Shown here piece after piece: positions 23,461 to 32,161 of a DNA stretch of 64,000 bases (its first letter is position 1; each line of letters begins with the position of its first letter). The stretch lies in contig SCOE01000017.1 of the NCBI GenBank assembly GCA_005503065.1, positions 1 to 64,000 of the forward strand. Reading direction: 5' to 3'. The translations under genes were made by a program, and so were the position numbers. The notes below the pieces were generated by a model. It was not told the DNA's origin and did not search any database. It worked only from the letters and a program-made list of their open reading frames with translations. Source of the DNA: Comamonadaceae bacterium ALPHA2B. GTDB taxonomy: Bacteria; Pseudomonadota; Gammaproteobacteria; Burkholderiales; Burkholderiaceae_C.

Positions 23461-24060
23461 ATGATGACCATGATCAAACGCTGGCTTCCGATGCTGATGC
23501 TCGCCGCCGTGCTCACCGGCTGCGGCTACAACGATTTCCAGCGCCTGGACGAAGCCAGCAAGTCGGCCTGGAGCGAGGTCCTCAACCAGTACCAGCGCCG
23601 CGCCGACCTGGTGCCCAACATCGTGGCCTCGGTCAAGGGCGAAGCCAACTTCGAGCAGGACACTCTGACCAAGGTGATCGAGGCGCGCGCCAAGGCCACG
23701 TCGATCCAGGTCACGCCCGAGACGCTGAACAACCCCGAGGCCTTCAACAAGTTCCAGCAGGCGCAGGGCGAGCTGTCGAGCGCCCTGTCGCGCCTGATGG
23801 TGGTGTCGGAGCGCTACCCGCAGCTGCAGGCCAACCAGGCCTTCCGCGACCTGCGCGTGACACTGGAGGGCACCGAGAACCGCATCACGGTGGCGCGCAA
23901 CCGCTACATCCAGACGGTGCAGGAGTACAATGTGCTGGCCCGCAGCTTCCCGACCAACCTCACGGCCAAGGTGATGGGCTACGACCCCAAGCCCAACTTC
24001 AGCGTGCAGAACGAGGCGGAGATCTCCAAGCCCCCCGTCGTGAACTTCGACAAGAAGTGA
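23461..24060 (+). CDS. lemA: LemA family lipoprotein
   Basis: This is a 199-residue LemA protein with a lipoprotein signal (lipobox LTGC) followed by a helical domain: DEASKSAWSEVLNQYQRRADLVPNIVASVKG is the family hallmark. ATG 23461 is supported by GGAGG eight bases upstream; the open frame extends further but lacks this. LemA genes usually sit beside TPM-domain genes, as here, and the set is thought to act in the envelope. Its molecular function is not established. The TPM gene starts 25 bases downstream. Confidence 0.92.
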   Translation: MMTMIKRWLPMLMLAAVLTGCGYNDFQRLDEASKSAWSEVLNQYQRRADLVPNIVASVKGEANFEQDTLTKVIEARAKATSIQVTPETLNNPEAFNKFQQAQGELSSALSRLMVVSERYPQLQANQAFRDLRVTLEGTENRITVARNRYIQTVQEYNVLARSFPTNLTAKVMGYDPKPNFSVQNEAEISKPPVVNFDKK

Positions 24061-24085
24061 TCCACCCGCTGCGCTGAGCTCCGAC

Positions 24086-25015
24086 ATGGCCTTTGCGCGC
24101 ATCTGGCGCACGCTCGGCGCCCTGTTCCTGATCGCCGCGACCACCGCGGCCTTCATGGCGGCGGCCTGGGCGCAGGGCCTGCTGCCCGTGCCGACGCTCA
24201 CGGCGCGGGTCATCGACCAGACCGGCACGCTCACCGCCGCGCAGGTGCAGGCGCTCGATGCGAAGCTCGCCGCCTTCGAGCAGAAGAAGGGCTCGCAGAT
24301 CGTCGTGCTGATGGTGCCGGCCACGGCGCCGGAGGACATCGCGTCCTATGCCAACCGCGTCGCCAACGCCTGGAAGATCGGCCGCCGCGAGGTGGGCGAC
24401 GGCGTGCTGGTCATCGTCGCCAAGGACGAGCGGCGCATGCGCATCGAGGTGGCCAAGACGCTCGAAGGCGCGATCCCCGACCTGGCGGCGGCCCGCATCA
24501 TCGACCAGCAGATGAAGCCGGCCTTCCGCAACAACGACTTCGCGGGCGGGCTCGACGCGGCCGCGGACCAGCTCATCGCCCGCATCGACGGCGAGGCGCT
24601 GCCCGAGGTTGCACCGCCGGTGGGCGACGGCGACCGCGGCCTGCTCGACGTGGACTGGGAGCACCTGGCGATCTTCCTGTTCTTCTTCGTGGCCATCGGC
24701 GGGCCGATCCTGCGCACCATCGTCGGCGGCAAGCTCGGGTCCTTCGCCACCGGCGGCATCGCGGGCGTGATCGCCTTCGTGCTGACGAGCAGCCTGGTGA
24801 TCTCCGGCATCGCGGGCTTCGTCGCGCTGCTGTTCACGCTGTTCTCGGGCGCGCGCATGCTGGCGCCCGGTGGACGCAGCGGCGGGTACGGCGGGGGTGG
24901 CTGGTCCGGTGGCGGAAGTGGCGGCGGCTGGTCGGGCGGTTCGTCATCGGGCGGCGGCTTCAGCTCGGGCGGTGGTGGCGATTTCGGAGGCGGCGGCGCC
25001 TCGGGAGACTGGTGA
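24086..25015 (+). CDS. TPM-domain membrane protein (YgcG family)
   Basis: This is a 309-residue protein with an N-terminal signal peptide (cleaved near AWAQG), a TPM domain (about 35-170; VIDQTGTLTAAQVQALDAKLAAFEQKKGSQIVVLMV), two membrane helices (about 190-260) and a Gly/Ser-rich tail of about 50 residues. The family is found with LemA; some TPM proteins help photosystem II repair in plants, but the bacterial role is unclear. The stop overlaps the next TPM gene start region. The Gly-rich tail is typical rather than odd. Confidence 0.9.
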   Translation: MAFARIWRTLGALFLIAATTAAFMAAAWAQGLLPVPTLTARVIDQTGTLTAAQVQALDAKLAAFEQKKGSQIVVLMVPATAPEDIASYANRVANAWKIGRREVGDGVLVIVAKDERRMRIEVAKTLEGAIPDLAAARIIDQQMKPAFRNNDFAGGLDAAADQLIARIDGEALPEVAPPVGDGDRGLLDVDWEHLAIFLFFFVAIGGPILRTIVGGKLGSFATGGIAGVIAFVLTSSLVISGIAGFVALLFTLFSGARMLAPGGRSGGYGGGGWSGGGSGGGWSGGSSSGGGFSSGGGGDFGGGGASGDW

Positions 25016-25551
25016 TGGCAACCCATGCCCCGGGCCTCATGGGCCGGCTGAAACGCCTGCTGCGCCACCGCTGGACCGACGAGGCCACGCTGCGCCGCGC
25101 GCTGCCGCCCGAGGCGCTGGCGCGCATCGGCGAGCGCGTGGCGGCGAGCGAGCGCCGCCACACGGGCCAGATCCGCGTGTGCATCGAGGCCGGCCTGCCC
25201 TGGAGCTACATCCGCCGCGACGCACCGGCGCGGCAGCGCGCCATCACGCTCTTCGGCAAGCTGCGCGTGTGGGACACGGCGCAGAACAACGGCGTGCTGA
25301 TCTACCTGCTGCTGGCCGAGCACGCGATCGAGATCGTGGCCGATCGCGGCATCGACCTGCACGTGGACGCGGCGGATTGGGCGGCGATGACGAAGCGAAT
25401 GGCGCAGGCCTTCCGCGAGGGCCGCTTCGAGGATGGCCTGACGCAGGCGCTGGAGGAAGTGTCGGCGCTGCTGGTCCAGCACTTCCCAGCCGACCCGGAC
25501 GCCCCCGCGCGCGGCAACGAACTGCCGGACGCGCCGGTGGTGCTGCTCTGA
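25015..25551 (+). CDS. TPM-domain protein, second copy
   Basis: This is a 178-residue protein with the TPM core GERVAASERRHTGQIRVCIEAGLPW and LRVWDTAQNNGVLIYLLLAEHAIEIVADRGI. It lacks a signal peptide and membrane helices, so it is probably cytoplasmic or bound to the preceding membrane TPM protein. GTG 25012 or ATG 25015 may start it; the ATG overlaps the preceding stop (TGATG), implying coupling. It is third in the lemA-TPM-TPM operon, which ends in a mosaic repeat. Function is inferred only from association. Confidence 0.88.
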   Translation: MATHAPGLMGRLKRLLRHRWTDEATLRRALPPEALARIGERVAASERRHTGQIRVCIEAGLPWSYIRRDAPARQRAITLFGKLRVWDTAQNNGVLIYLLLAEHAIEIVADRGIDLHVDAADWAAMTKRMAQAFREGRFEDGLTQALEEVSALLVQHFPADPDAPARGNELPDAPVVLL

Positions 25552-25561
25552 TCGCTGCGGG

Positions 25562-25623
25562 ATTGCTATCGAATCGATAGCTGCATGTGCTTGCCGGACA
25601 TGGGCCGGCAACACTTTCGACCC
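25562..25623 (+). repeat. Mosaic palindromic repeat, copy 5
   Basis: It shows GCTATCGAATCGATAGC, then the hairpin TTGCCGG...CCGGCAA, then CACTTTCGACCC. It lies between the convergent ends of the TPM gene (25551) and the cNMP-binding gene (25684). Confidence 0.8.
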
Positions 25624-25683
25624 GCAGGTTTCGTCACCGGACCGGGCATCCGCCGCCACGGCAACCCGCGCAGCCGGCGAGAT

Positions 25684-26253
25684 TCAGGGCCGAGTGTCCT
25701 CTTCCCCGAGGAGCCGACGGTTGACGGCATGCGTCGCGTCCAGCTCCCGCTGCAGCGCGCGCGTGACCTGCGACAGCGTGCGCAGCCGGCGGTTGCTCTC
25801 GCGCACACGCTGCGCCATCGACTGCGCCACGGCCAGCAGCAGGCGTGCCGCCAGCGCGGGCTGCACTTCGACCAGGCCGCGCAGCGCGGCGCGGGACAGC
25901 GTGGCCATCTTCACGTCGGTGAGCGCGGTGCAGGTGGCCGAGCGCGGCGAGCCATCGAGCAGGCCCATCTCGCCGATCAGCTGCCCGGGGTTGAGGATGG
26001 AGATCACCACCTCCTCGCCGGCCACGCCCGAGGCGGTCTCCGCGCGCACCTGGCCTTCGAGCAGCAGGGCCATGTAGTCGGCATCCTCGGTCTGCCCCTC
26101 CTCCATGATGACGGTGCCGGCCTCGACCAGCATCGGGCTCATCGCGTCGATGACCAGCCTGGCCTCGTGCGCATCGAGCTCGGCCACGATGGACGAATGC
26201 ATCAGCATGCGCGCGGCCTCGTCGCGCAGCGGACCGGGACGGCGCGCCGTCAT
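25684..26253 (-). CDS. Cyclic-nucleotide-binding-domain protein without HTH
   Basis: This is a 189-residue protein with a Crp/Fnr-type beta-barrel domain (about 20-140): GTVIMEEGQTEDADYMALLLEGQVRAE and GQLIGEMGLLDGSPRSATCTALTDVKMATL, including the phosphate-cassette-like stretch. The C-terminal 45 residues are a basic helix without a helix-turn-helix, so it is not an obvious DNA-binding regulator. It may sense a ligand and act through another protein. It lies 37 bases downstream of pdeM on the same strand and could be the last gene of that transcript. Function unknown. Confidence 0.82.
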   Translation of the reverse strand: MTARRPGPLRDEAARMLMHSSIVAELDAHEARLVIDAMSPMLVEAGTVIMEEGQTEDADYMALLLEGQVRAETASGVAGEEVVISILNPGQLIGEMGLLDGSPRSATCTALTDVKMATLSRAALRGLVEVQPALAARLLLAVAQSMAQRVRESNRRLRTLSQVTRALQRELDATHAVNRRLLGEEDTRP

Positions 26254-26290
26254 GCGCGCTCCTTCGGCCGGCGCGGCGCGGTGGGGCCAT

Positions 26291-27001
26291 TCATGCGGCG
26301 AGCTCCCCGCGCGCGGGCGGCAACGCCCACACGGCCGAACCGCCCACGCCGTAGAAGCGCCGGCCCGGTGCCGCCGGCATCGCCCAGCCGCCGGTGAATT
26401 CGCCGAAGGCCGGCAGGATGGCCTGGTGCGCGTCGCTCACGAAACAGGGCATGCGCAGGCTGTCGCGGCCGCGGCCGTAGAGGCTGCAGGTCGGGTGCAG
26501 GTGGCCCGCCAGCACGAAATGGGTGGGGTGCGTCTGCGGGTGATGGCAGCAGGCGAAGGGGCCGAGCTCGAAGGGTTCCTCGACCACGCGGATGCCCAGC
26601 GCCGACGGCGGGTCGCCTGCGCGGCTGTCGTGGTTGCCGCGCACCAGCGTCATCGCGAGCGCCGCATGGCCCGAACGCCAGGCCTGCAGCGCCGCCAGCA
26701 CGGGCGCGGTGCGCGCCTGCGCCGCATGCAGGAAGTCGCCGAGGAAGACCAGGTGCGCAGGGACGTGTGACTCGATCAGCGCGTCCAGCCGCGCCAGGTT
26801 CTCCTGCGTGGTGCCGCCCGGAACCGGCTGGCCGAGCGCCCGGTAGGTGGCGGCCTTGCCGATGTGCAGATCGGCGATGAAGAGGGTGTTCCGCGCCGGC
26901 CACCAGAGCGCGCGTTCCGGCAACAGTCGAAGATGCTCGCCGGCCCACAGCACCTCGCAGGGTGTGGGAGCGGCGGCGGAAGAAGGGAAGGAATGGGCCA
27001 C
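26291..27001 (-). CDS. pdeM: Ligase-associated metallophosphoesterase PdeM
   Basis: This is a 236-residue calcineurin-like phosphodiesterase of the Lhr/ligase-associated DNA repair set. All metal motifs are present: D44-L-H46 (ADLHIGK), G88-D89 (LGDFLH), RGNHD at 121-125, and GHLHP near 170. The family has manganese-dependent nuclease/phosphodiesterase activity. The gene follows the lhr helicase on the same strand, 82 bases downstream. Together with the ATP ligase and MBL-fold exonuclease it forms the four-part set known from Pseudomonas putida. ATG 27001 is the first start after the lhr stop. Confidence 0.93.
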   Translation of the reverse strand: MAHSFPSSAAAPTPCEVLWAGEHLRLLPERALWWPARNTLFIADLHIGKAATYRALGQPVPGGTTQENLARLDALIESHVPAHLVFLGDFLHAAQARTAPVLAALQAWRSGHAALAMTLVRGNHDSRAGDPPSALGIRVVEEPFELGPFACCHHPQTHPTHFVLAGHLHPTCSLYGRGRDSLRMPCFVSDAHQAILPAFGEFTGGWAMPAAPGRRFYGVGGSAVWALPPARGELAA

Positions 27002-27083
27002 GAAGCGCGCAGTTTCGCAAAAGAATCATTTCTTCGTACCTCCCTGCGAGGGCGAAGTGTATAGAGCCCCCAGGTGCGGCATG

Positions 27084-29747
27084 TCAGAGTGGTGGCAAGG
27101 GCCTGGAAGGCGGACGCCGCCGTCGCCGCTCGCGCGGGGCGGCCGCGCCCTGGCCGCCATCTTCCGCCGTGCTGGCGCGCGTGCCGCCTGCCGCCTCCTG
27201 GCCGAAGGCCAGCGTTTCGCGGACCTGGGTCGCGTCGCCGACCGGCACCGCGCCGCCCGCGGCTTTCTCGAGCTGCGCCACCATCCGCGCGATGCGGTCG
27301 GCCACGCTTTCGTTGCTCAGCTTCTCGCGGAAGCGCTCGACCATCAATGGGAAGGCGAATGGCGTCGGCCGTGCCAGCGCCTGCATCTCCAGGCGCTGGC
27401 CGGCCATGCGCGCGAGGCTGGCCGCGAGGCGGCCGATCTCGAGTTCCTGCGCGAGCAGCTCGGCCTCGGCCTGGGCCAGCAGGCGGTTGGCCGGGTCGTA
27501 CTTGCGGAACACCTCCCAGAAGAGCGAGGACGAGGCCTGCAGCTGCTTGTTGCTGCGCCGCTCGCCCGGGTAGCCCTGGTAGATGAGGCCCGAGACGCGC
27601 GCGATCTCGCGAAAACGCCGCTGCGCGAGTTCGCTCGCGTTCAGGCTGGCCAGCACCTCGTGCAGCAGCTCGGCCGGTTCGCGCGGCGCCAGCACCTGCG
27701 GCAGCAGCGTGGGCCAGTCGAGCTCGGTGGCGCTGAGCAGCTCGAAGCCGTAGTCGTTGACGGCGATGGAGAAGGTGCGCGGCGCCTGCTGCGCGGCGCG
27801 CCAGCCCAGCAGGTTGGCCAGCCCCAGGTGCACCGAGCGCCCCGCGAAGGGGTAGAGGAAGAGGTGCCACCCTTCGCGCGTGTGCAGCGCCTCGGCCAGC
27901 AGGGTGTCGGGCGTGGGCAGCGCCGACCAGCGCTGCTGGATCTCCAGCAGCGGCCGTACGCACTGCAGCTCGGGCGATTCCCAGCGGCCCGCGGATGCTT
28001 CGCCCAGCTGCTGCACCACCGCGTCGGCCAGCGTGGTCGACAGCGGAAAGCGACCGCCATTCCAGCGCGGCACCGCCGGCCGCGCGCCGCTGGCGCGGCG
28101 CACCCAGGCCGTCATGTCGTGGATGCGCACCAGCTCCAGCATGCGGCCGCCGAAGAGGAAGCAGTCGCCCGGCTTCATGCGGGCGACGAAGCCCTCTTCC
28201 ACGCTGCCGATGCGTGCGCCGCCGACGAACTGCACCGACATGCTGGCGTCGCTGACGATGGTGCCGATGTTCATGCGGTGCCGCCGCGCGAGCCGCGCGT
28301 CGGGCACGCGCCACACGCCCTGGTCGTCCGGCACCACGCGCCGGTAGTCCGGGTAGGCCGCCAGCGAGGGGCCGCCCTGGCGCACGAAGTCCAGGCACCA
28401 CTGCCAGTTCTCGTCGGACAGGTGGGCGTAGGCGGCCGTGCGCTGCACCTCGGCCCGCAGCGCCTCGGGCACGAAGCCGCCGCCCAGCGCCACCGTGACC
28501 AGGTGCTGCACCAGCACGTCCAGCGGCTGCTGCGGCGTGTGGCGCGCCTCGATGTGGCCGGCGGCGATGGCCGCGCGCGCCGCGGCGCCCTCGACCATCT
28601 CGATGCTGTGCGTGGGCACGAGCGTGATGCGCGACGGCCGCCCCGGCGCGTGGCCCGAGCGCCCGGCACGCTGCAGCAGCCGCGCCACGCCCTTGGGCGA
28701 GCCGATCTGCAGCACGCGCTCCACCGGCAGGAAGTCGACGCCGAGGTCGAGGCTGGAGGTACAGACCACGGCGCGCAGCTCGCCCTTCTTGAGCCCCAGC
28801 TCGACCCACTCGCGCACCGCGCGGTCGAGCGAGCCGTGGTGCAGCGCGATGAGCCCCGCCCACTCGGGTTTCGCCTCCAGGATGGCCTGGTACCAGATCT
28901 CGGCCTGCGAGCGCGTGTTGGTGAAGACCAGGGTGGTGCTGCTCGACGCGATCTCGGCCACCACCTGCGGCAGCATCGTGATGCCCAGGTGGCCGCCCCA
29001 GGGAAAGCGTTCGGCACGGCCGGGCAGCAGCGAGTCGACCACGAGCTGCTTGGGCACCTCGCCCTCGACCAGCGTGCCGGGCGCCTCGGGACCCAGCAGC
29101 GTGCGCATCGCCTCATCGAGGTTGCCGAGCGTGGCCGACATGCCCCAGGTCATGAGCGACGGGTTCCACAGCCGCAGCCGTGCCAGCGCAAGCTGGACCT
29201 GCACGCCGCGCTTGTTGCCCAGCAGCTCGTGCCACTCGTCGACCACGACGAGCTTCAGATGTCGGAAGACGTCCTGCGCGTCGGCCCGCGCCAGCAGCAG
29301 CGACAGGCTCTCGGGCGTGGTGACGAGCGCCGTGGGCAGGCGCGCGTTCTGGGCGGCGCGCTCCCCGCTGGTGGTGTCGCCGCTGCGTGCGGCGGCGGAC
29401 CAGTCTGGGGCCAGCGTTTCCAGCGGCTGCTGCAGGGCGCGCAGCGTGTCGGCGGCCAGCGCGCGCATGGGGGTGAGCCAGAGCACCGTGAGCGGGGGTG
29501 CTATGGATTTTGTAGCTGCTCGCGCCCGAGGGGCGGGCGTTGCGGGCACTTTTGGCTTGGAAGTCTTCGGTGCTTGCGCCAGGGCCTGCAGGGCGCCGAG
29601 CCAGACGGCGTAGGTCTTGCCGGCGCCGGTGGTGGCGTGCAGGAGGCCGGATTCGCCGGCGGCGAGGGCGTGCCAGACGGCTTGCTGGAAGGGGAAGGGT
29701 TTCCAGGCTTTTTGTTTGAACCACTGGTGGAGCGCCTTGCTGGTCAT
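27084..29747 (-). CDS. lhr: Ligase-associated Lhr-type superfamily 2 helicase
   Basis: This is an 887-residue Lhr helicase core plus its characteristic C-terminal domain; it unwinds DNA in the 3' to 5' direction in characterised relatives. Motif I is HATTGAGKT (37-45), motif Ia TPMRALA (92-98), motif II DEWH (170-173), motif III MSATLGN and motif [10 protein letters not shown]. Between motifs I and Ia, residues about 62-83 are encoded by a mosaic palindromic repeat read in frame, giving an unusual Lys/Pro/Ala/Arg-rich loop. The C-terminus is Arg/Pro-rich. It lies between the ligase and pdeM genes. ATG 29747 gives the usual N-terminus. Confidence 0.94.
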   Translation of the reverse strand: MTSKALHQWFKQKAWKPFPFQQAVWHALAAGESGLLHATTGAGKTYAVWLGALQALAQAPKTSKPKVPATPAPRARAATKSIAPPLTVLWLTPMRALAADTLRALQQPLETLAPDWSAAARSGDTTSGERAAQNARLPTALVTTPESLSLLLARADAQDVFRHLKLVVVDEWHELLGNKRGVQVQLALARLRLWNPSLMTWGMSATLGNLDEAMRTLLGPEAPGTLVEGEVPKQLVVDSLLPGRAERFPWGGHLGITMLPQVVAEIASSSTTLVFTNTRSQAEIWYQAILEAKPEWAGLIALHHGSLDRAVREWVELGLKKGELRAVVCTSSLDLGVDFLPVERVLQIGSPKGVARLLQRAGRSGHAPGRPSRITLVPTHSIEMVEGAAARAAIAAGHIEARHTPQQPLDVLVQHLVTVALGGGFVPEALRAEVQRTAAYAHLSDENWQWCLDFVRQGGPSLAAYPDYRRVVPDDQGVWRVPDARLARRHRMNIGTIVSDASMSVQFVGGARIGSVEEGFVARMKPGDCFLFGGRMLELVRIHDMTAWVRRASGARPAVPRWNGGRFPLSTTLADAVVQQLGEASAGRWESPELQCVRPLLEIQQRWSALPTPDTLLAEALHTREGWHLFLYPFAGRSVHLGLANLLGWRAAQQAPRTFSIAVNDYGFELLSATELDWPTLLPQVLAPREPAELLHEVLASLNASELAQRRFREIARVSGLIYQGYPGERRSNKQLQASSSLFWEVFRKYDPANRLLAQAEAELLAQELEIGRLAASLARMAGQRLEMQALARPTPFAFPLMVERFREKLSNESVADRIARMVAQLEKAAGGAVPVGDATQVRETLAFGQEAAGGTRASTAEDGGQGAAAPRERRRRRPPSRPLPPL
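29500..29563 (+). repeat. Mosaic palindromic repeat, copy 6, inside lhr
   Basis: It shows GCTATGGATTTTGTAGCTGC, the hairpin GCGCCCGAGGGGCGGGCG, then GGCACTTTTGGCTTGGAAG. It is antisense to the coding direction of lhr and is translated in frame as about 21 residues in a loop between helicase motifs I and Ia. Confidence 0.85.
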
Positions 29748-29779
29748 GAGACCACCTTGCGCTGTGTCGACAGCAGGAG

Positions 29780-30354
29780 CCGGGATGTGCGCCCGGCGGC
29801 GCAGTCACTTTCTCTTGTCTCGCCAAGAGAAAGTAACCAAAGAGAAGGCGACCCCACTGTCTGCGTCCCTCCGCTTCGCTGCGGGCAACCTGCGGTGCTC
29901 GCGGCTGGCGGGGTCCGCGCAAACTCGCTTCGCTCAAACATGCGCGGCCCTTTTCCCGCCAGCCGCTGCGCTCCTCGGCGCATACAGAGGGGACCCGGGC
30001 CCCGGATCAACAAGGCTGCTGCGCAGCCTTGTCCTTCGGCTTGGCTTTGCAGGCCGAGCGAAGCGATGGCCCGTTCTGATGGGTCCCTTCTGGATGCGCC
30101 TGTGACGTGGCGCTGGCGGGGTGACCGCTGTGCCGCGTGCGGCAACAGCGGCTTCGTCATCTGACTCGCCGCGGCTGTCCGAGCGCAGTGAACGAAGTGA
30201 ACGCAGCGAGTTCTGCGGCGCACCCCGGCAGCGTCACGGCGCAGGTTGCCCGTAGCGAAGCGGAGGGACGCAGCCAGCAGGGTCGCCTTTTCTTTGCCTA
30301 CTTTCTTTTGGCGAAGCAAAAGAAAGTAGGTCGCCCGCCGGGGCGACATCCCGG
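29780..30354. repeat. Element with 115-bp inverted terminal repeats
   Basis: The 634-bp gap between lhr and the ligase holds no convincing gene. Its left part (29780-29894) and right part (30240-30354) are imperfect inverted copies of each other over 115 bp. Shared blocks include AGAAAGTA next to CTTTCTTTTG, AAGGCGACC, TGCGTCCCTCCGCTTCGCT and GGGCAACCTGCG. Between them about 345 bp contain more small palindromes such as AAGGCTGCTGCGCAGCCTT. This resembles long intergenic repeats I know from Comamonadaceae. No transposase is encoded. Confidence 0.8.
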
Positions 30355-30381
30355 CCCCCGCCTGCGAAAAGCAGCAACCCT

Positions 30382-32028
30382 TCATGAGGGCAGCAACGCC
30401 TCCAACGTCGCCAACGTATCCGCCTCCTCCACCCCCTTGTCCTCCCTCCACCGCAACATCCGCGGAAACCGCACCGCGATCCCGCTCTTGTGCCGCGGAC
30501 TGCGCGCGATCCCCTCGAAGCCCAGCTCGAACACGAGCGTGGGCTTCACCGAACGCACTGGCCCGAAGCTCTCGATGGTGGTCTTGCGGATCACCGCATC
30601 CACGCGCGCCATCTCGGCGTCGGTCAGCCCCGAGTAGGCCTTCGCGAAGGGCACCAGCCTGCGATCGGGCTGGTCGGGCGGACCGTCCCACACCGCGAAG
30701 GTGTAGTCGCTGTACAGGCTCGCGCGCCGGCCATGCCCGCGCTGTGCATAGATGAGCACCGCATCGACCGAGAGCGGATCGATCTTCCATTTCCACCACA
30801 CCCCGACGTCCTTGGTGCGGCCCACGCCGTACTGCGCGTCGCGCCGCTTGAGCATCATGCCTTCGACGCCCAGGCTGCGCGCGGCCTCGCGCTGCCGTGC
30901 CAGGTCCGCCCAGTCGGCACCGGTGAGCATGGGGCTCGCGATGAGTTGCGGGTGCTGCACCTGCGCAACCACGTCGTCGAGCAGCACGCGGCGGTCGGCC
31001 TGCGGCAACGCGCGCAGGTCGCGGCCCTGCCACTCGACGATGTCGTACACCAGCAGCACCACCGGCAGTTCGCGCAGCAGCTTCGGGCCCAGCGTCTTGC
31101 GGCCGAGGCGCCTTTGCAGCTCCGCAAAGGGCTGCACGCGATCTTCGCGCCAGACGACGATCTCCCCGTCGAGCACGGTGCCGTCGGGCAAGGCTTCGCC
31201 CATCGTGGCGAGCTCCGGAAAACGCTCGGTCACGAGTTCCTCGCCGCGCGACCATAGCCACACCTGGCCCGCGCGCTTGACCAGCTGAGCGCGGATGCCG
31301 TCCCACTTCCATTCCACGAGCCAATTGGCCGGCGGGCCGAGCAGCGCATCGAACTGCTCGACGCCGACGTTGAACGGGTGCGCGAGGAAGAAGGGGTACG
31401 GCTGGCCGCTGGTGACGGTGTTCTGCTCGCCTTCGGTCTCGGGCGCGATGAGCGCGCCGTAGGCGGCCGCATCGGGCCGCGCGCCGATGTGCGTGTAGCC
31501 CATGAGCCGCTGCGCGACGCGCTTGGCGTCGACGGCGCCCACGGCCGCCAGCGCCTGGGTGACCTGCAGCTTCGACACCCCAACACGGAACGCGCCGGTG
31601 ATGAGCTTGAAGTACACCAGCCGCTCGTCGGGCGCGAGCTGTCGCCACTGCGCCCGCAGGCGGTCGGGCAGCTCGTCGGCCGGTGCGCCGCGCAGGGGCA
31701 GCAGGTGCTGCTCGACCCACTGCGCCAGGCCGAGGTCGTGCGCATCGGTCGGTGGGGGCAGCAGCAGCGCGATGGTCTCGGCCAGGTCGCCCACCGCTTC
31801 GTAGCTTTCGTCGAACAGCCACTCCGGCAAGCCCGCCGCTTCCTGCGCCAGCAGGCGCAGCAGCTTCACCGGAACCAGCTGACGCGGCTTGCCGCCTGCG
31901 AGGAAGTAAACCGCCCAGGCCGCATCCTGTGATGGCGCCTCGCGCAGATACCGCTGCAGCGCGGCCTGCTTGGCCAGGTTGGAGGTGCTCGCGTCCAGCT
32001 CGCGATAGAGGGCGGCGAAGGCTTTCAT
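30382..32028 (-). CDS. ATP-dependent DNA ligase of the Lhr-associated set
   Basis: This is a 548-residue ATP ligase. The N-terminal helical DNA-binding domain (1-200) is followed by the adenylation domain with the nucleophile K241 in EWKWDGIR, motif III VLDGEIVVW, motif IV EGMMLKRRDAQYG and motif V WWKWK, then an OB domain ending near SGIAVRFPRMLRWREDKG. This is the ligase paired with Lhr, the MBL exonuclease and PdeM. The start ATG 32028 (MKAFAALYREL) matches family N-termini. It is separated from the downstream lhr gene by the 115-bp inverted-repeat element. Confidence 0.94.
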   Translation of the reverse strand: MKAFAALYRELDASTSNLAKQAALQRYLREAPSQDAAWAVYFLAGGKPRQLVPVKLLRLLAQEAAGLPEWLFDESYEAVGDLAETIALLLPPPTDAHDLGLAQWVEQHLLPLRGAPADELPDRLRAQWRQLAPDERLVYFKLITGAFRVGVSKLQVTQALAAVGAVDAKRVAQRLMGYTHIGARPDAAAYGALIAPETEGEQNTVTSGQPYPFFLAHPFNVGVEQFDALLGPPANWLVEWKWDGIRAQLVKRAGQVWLWSRGEELVTERFPELATMGEALPDGTVLDGEIVVWREDRVQPFAELQRRLGRKTLGPKLLRELPVVLLVYDIVEWQGRDLRALPQADRRVLLDDVVAQVQHPQLIASPMLTGADWADLARQREAARSLGVEGMMLKRRDAQYGVGRTKDVGVWWKWKIDPLSVDAVLIYAQRGHGRRASLYSDYTFAVWDGPPDQPDRRLVPFAKAYSGLTDAEMARVDAVIRKTTIESFGPVRSVKPTLVFELGFEGIARSPRHKSGIAVRFPRMLRWREDKGVEEADTLATLEALLPS

Positions 32029-32039
32029 GCGGATTCGGA

Positions 32040-32161
32040 CAGCCGAACGCAGAGGACGCAGAAGTTCCGCAGAGGTAGCAGAAGAAATCCAATCGGAAAT
32101 CCTTTCATGGCTGTTCCTTCTGCGCCCTTTGCGAATCCTCTGCGCCCTCTGCGTTCGGCTG
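32040..32161. repeat. Inverted repeat at the exonuclease-ligase junction
   Basis: CAGCCGAACGCAGAGGACGC (from 32040) is mirrored by CCTCTGCGTTCGGCTG-like sequence ending at 32161. The arms are about 25 bp with further CGCAGAGG-type repeats inside. The stop codon and the last 19 codons of the exonuclease fall within it. Confidence 0.75.

Noticed and set aside
29748..30381. Possible small genes in the gap between lhr and the ligase
   Set aside because: The frames there are read from the inverted repeats, contain no family motif, and start without a convincing ribosome site.
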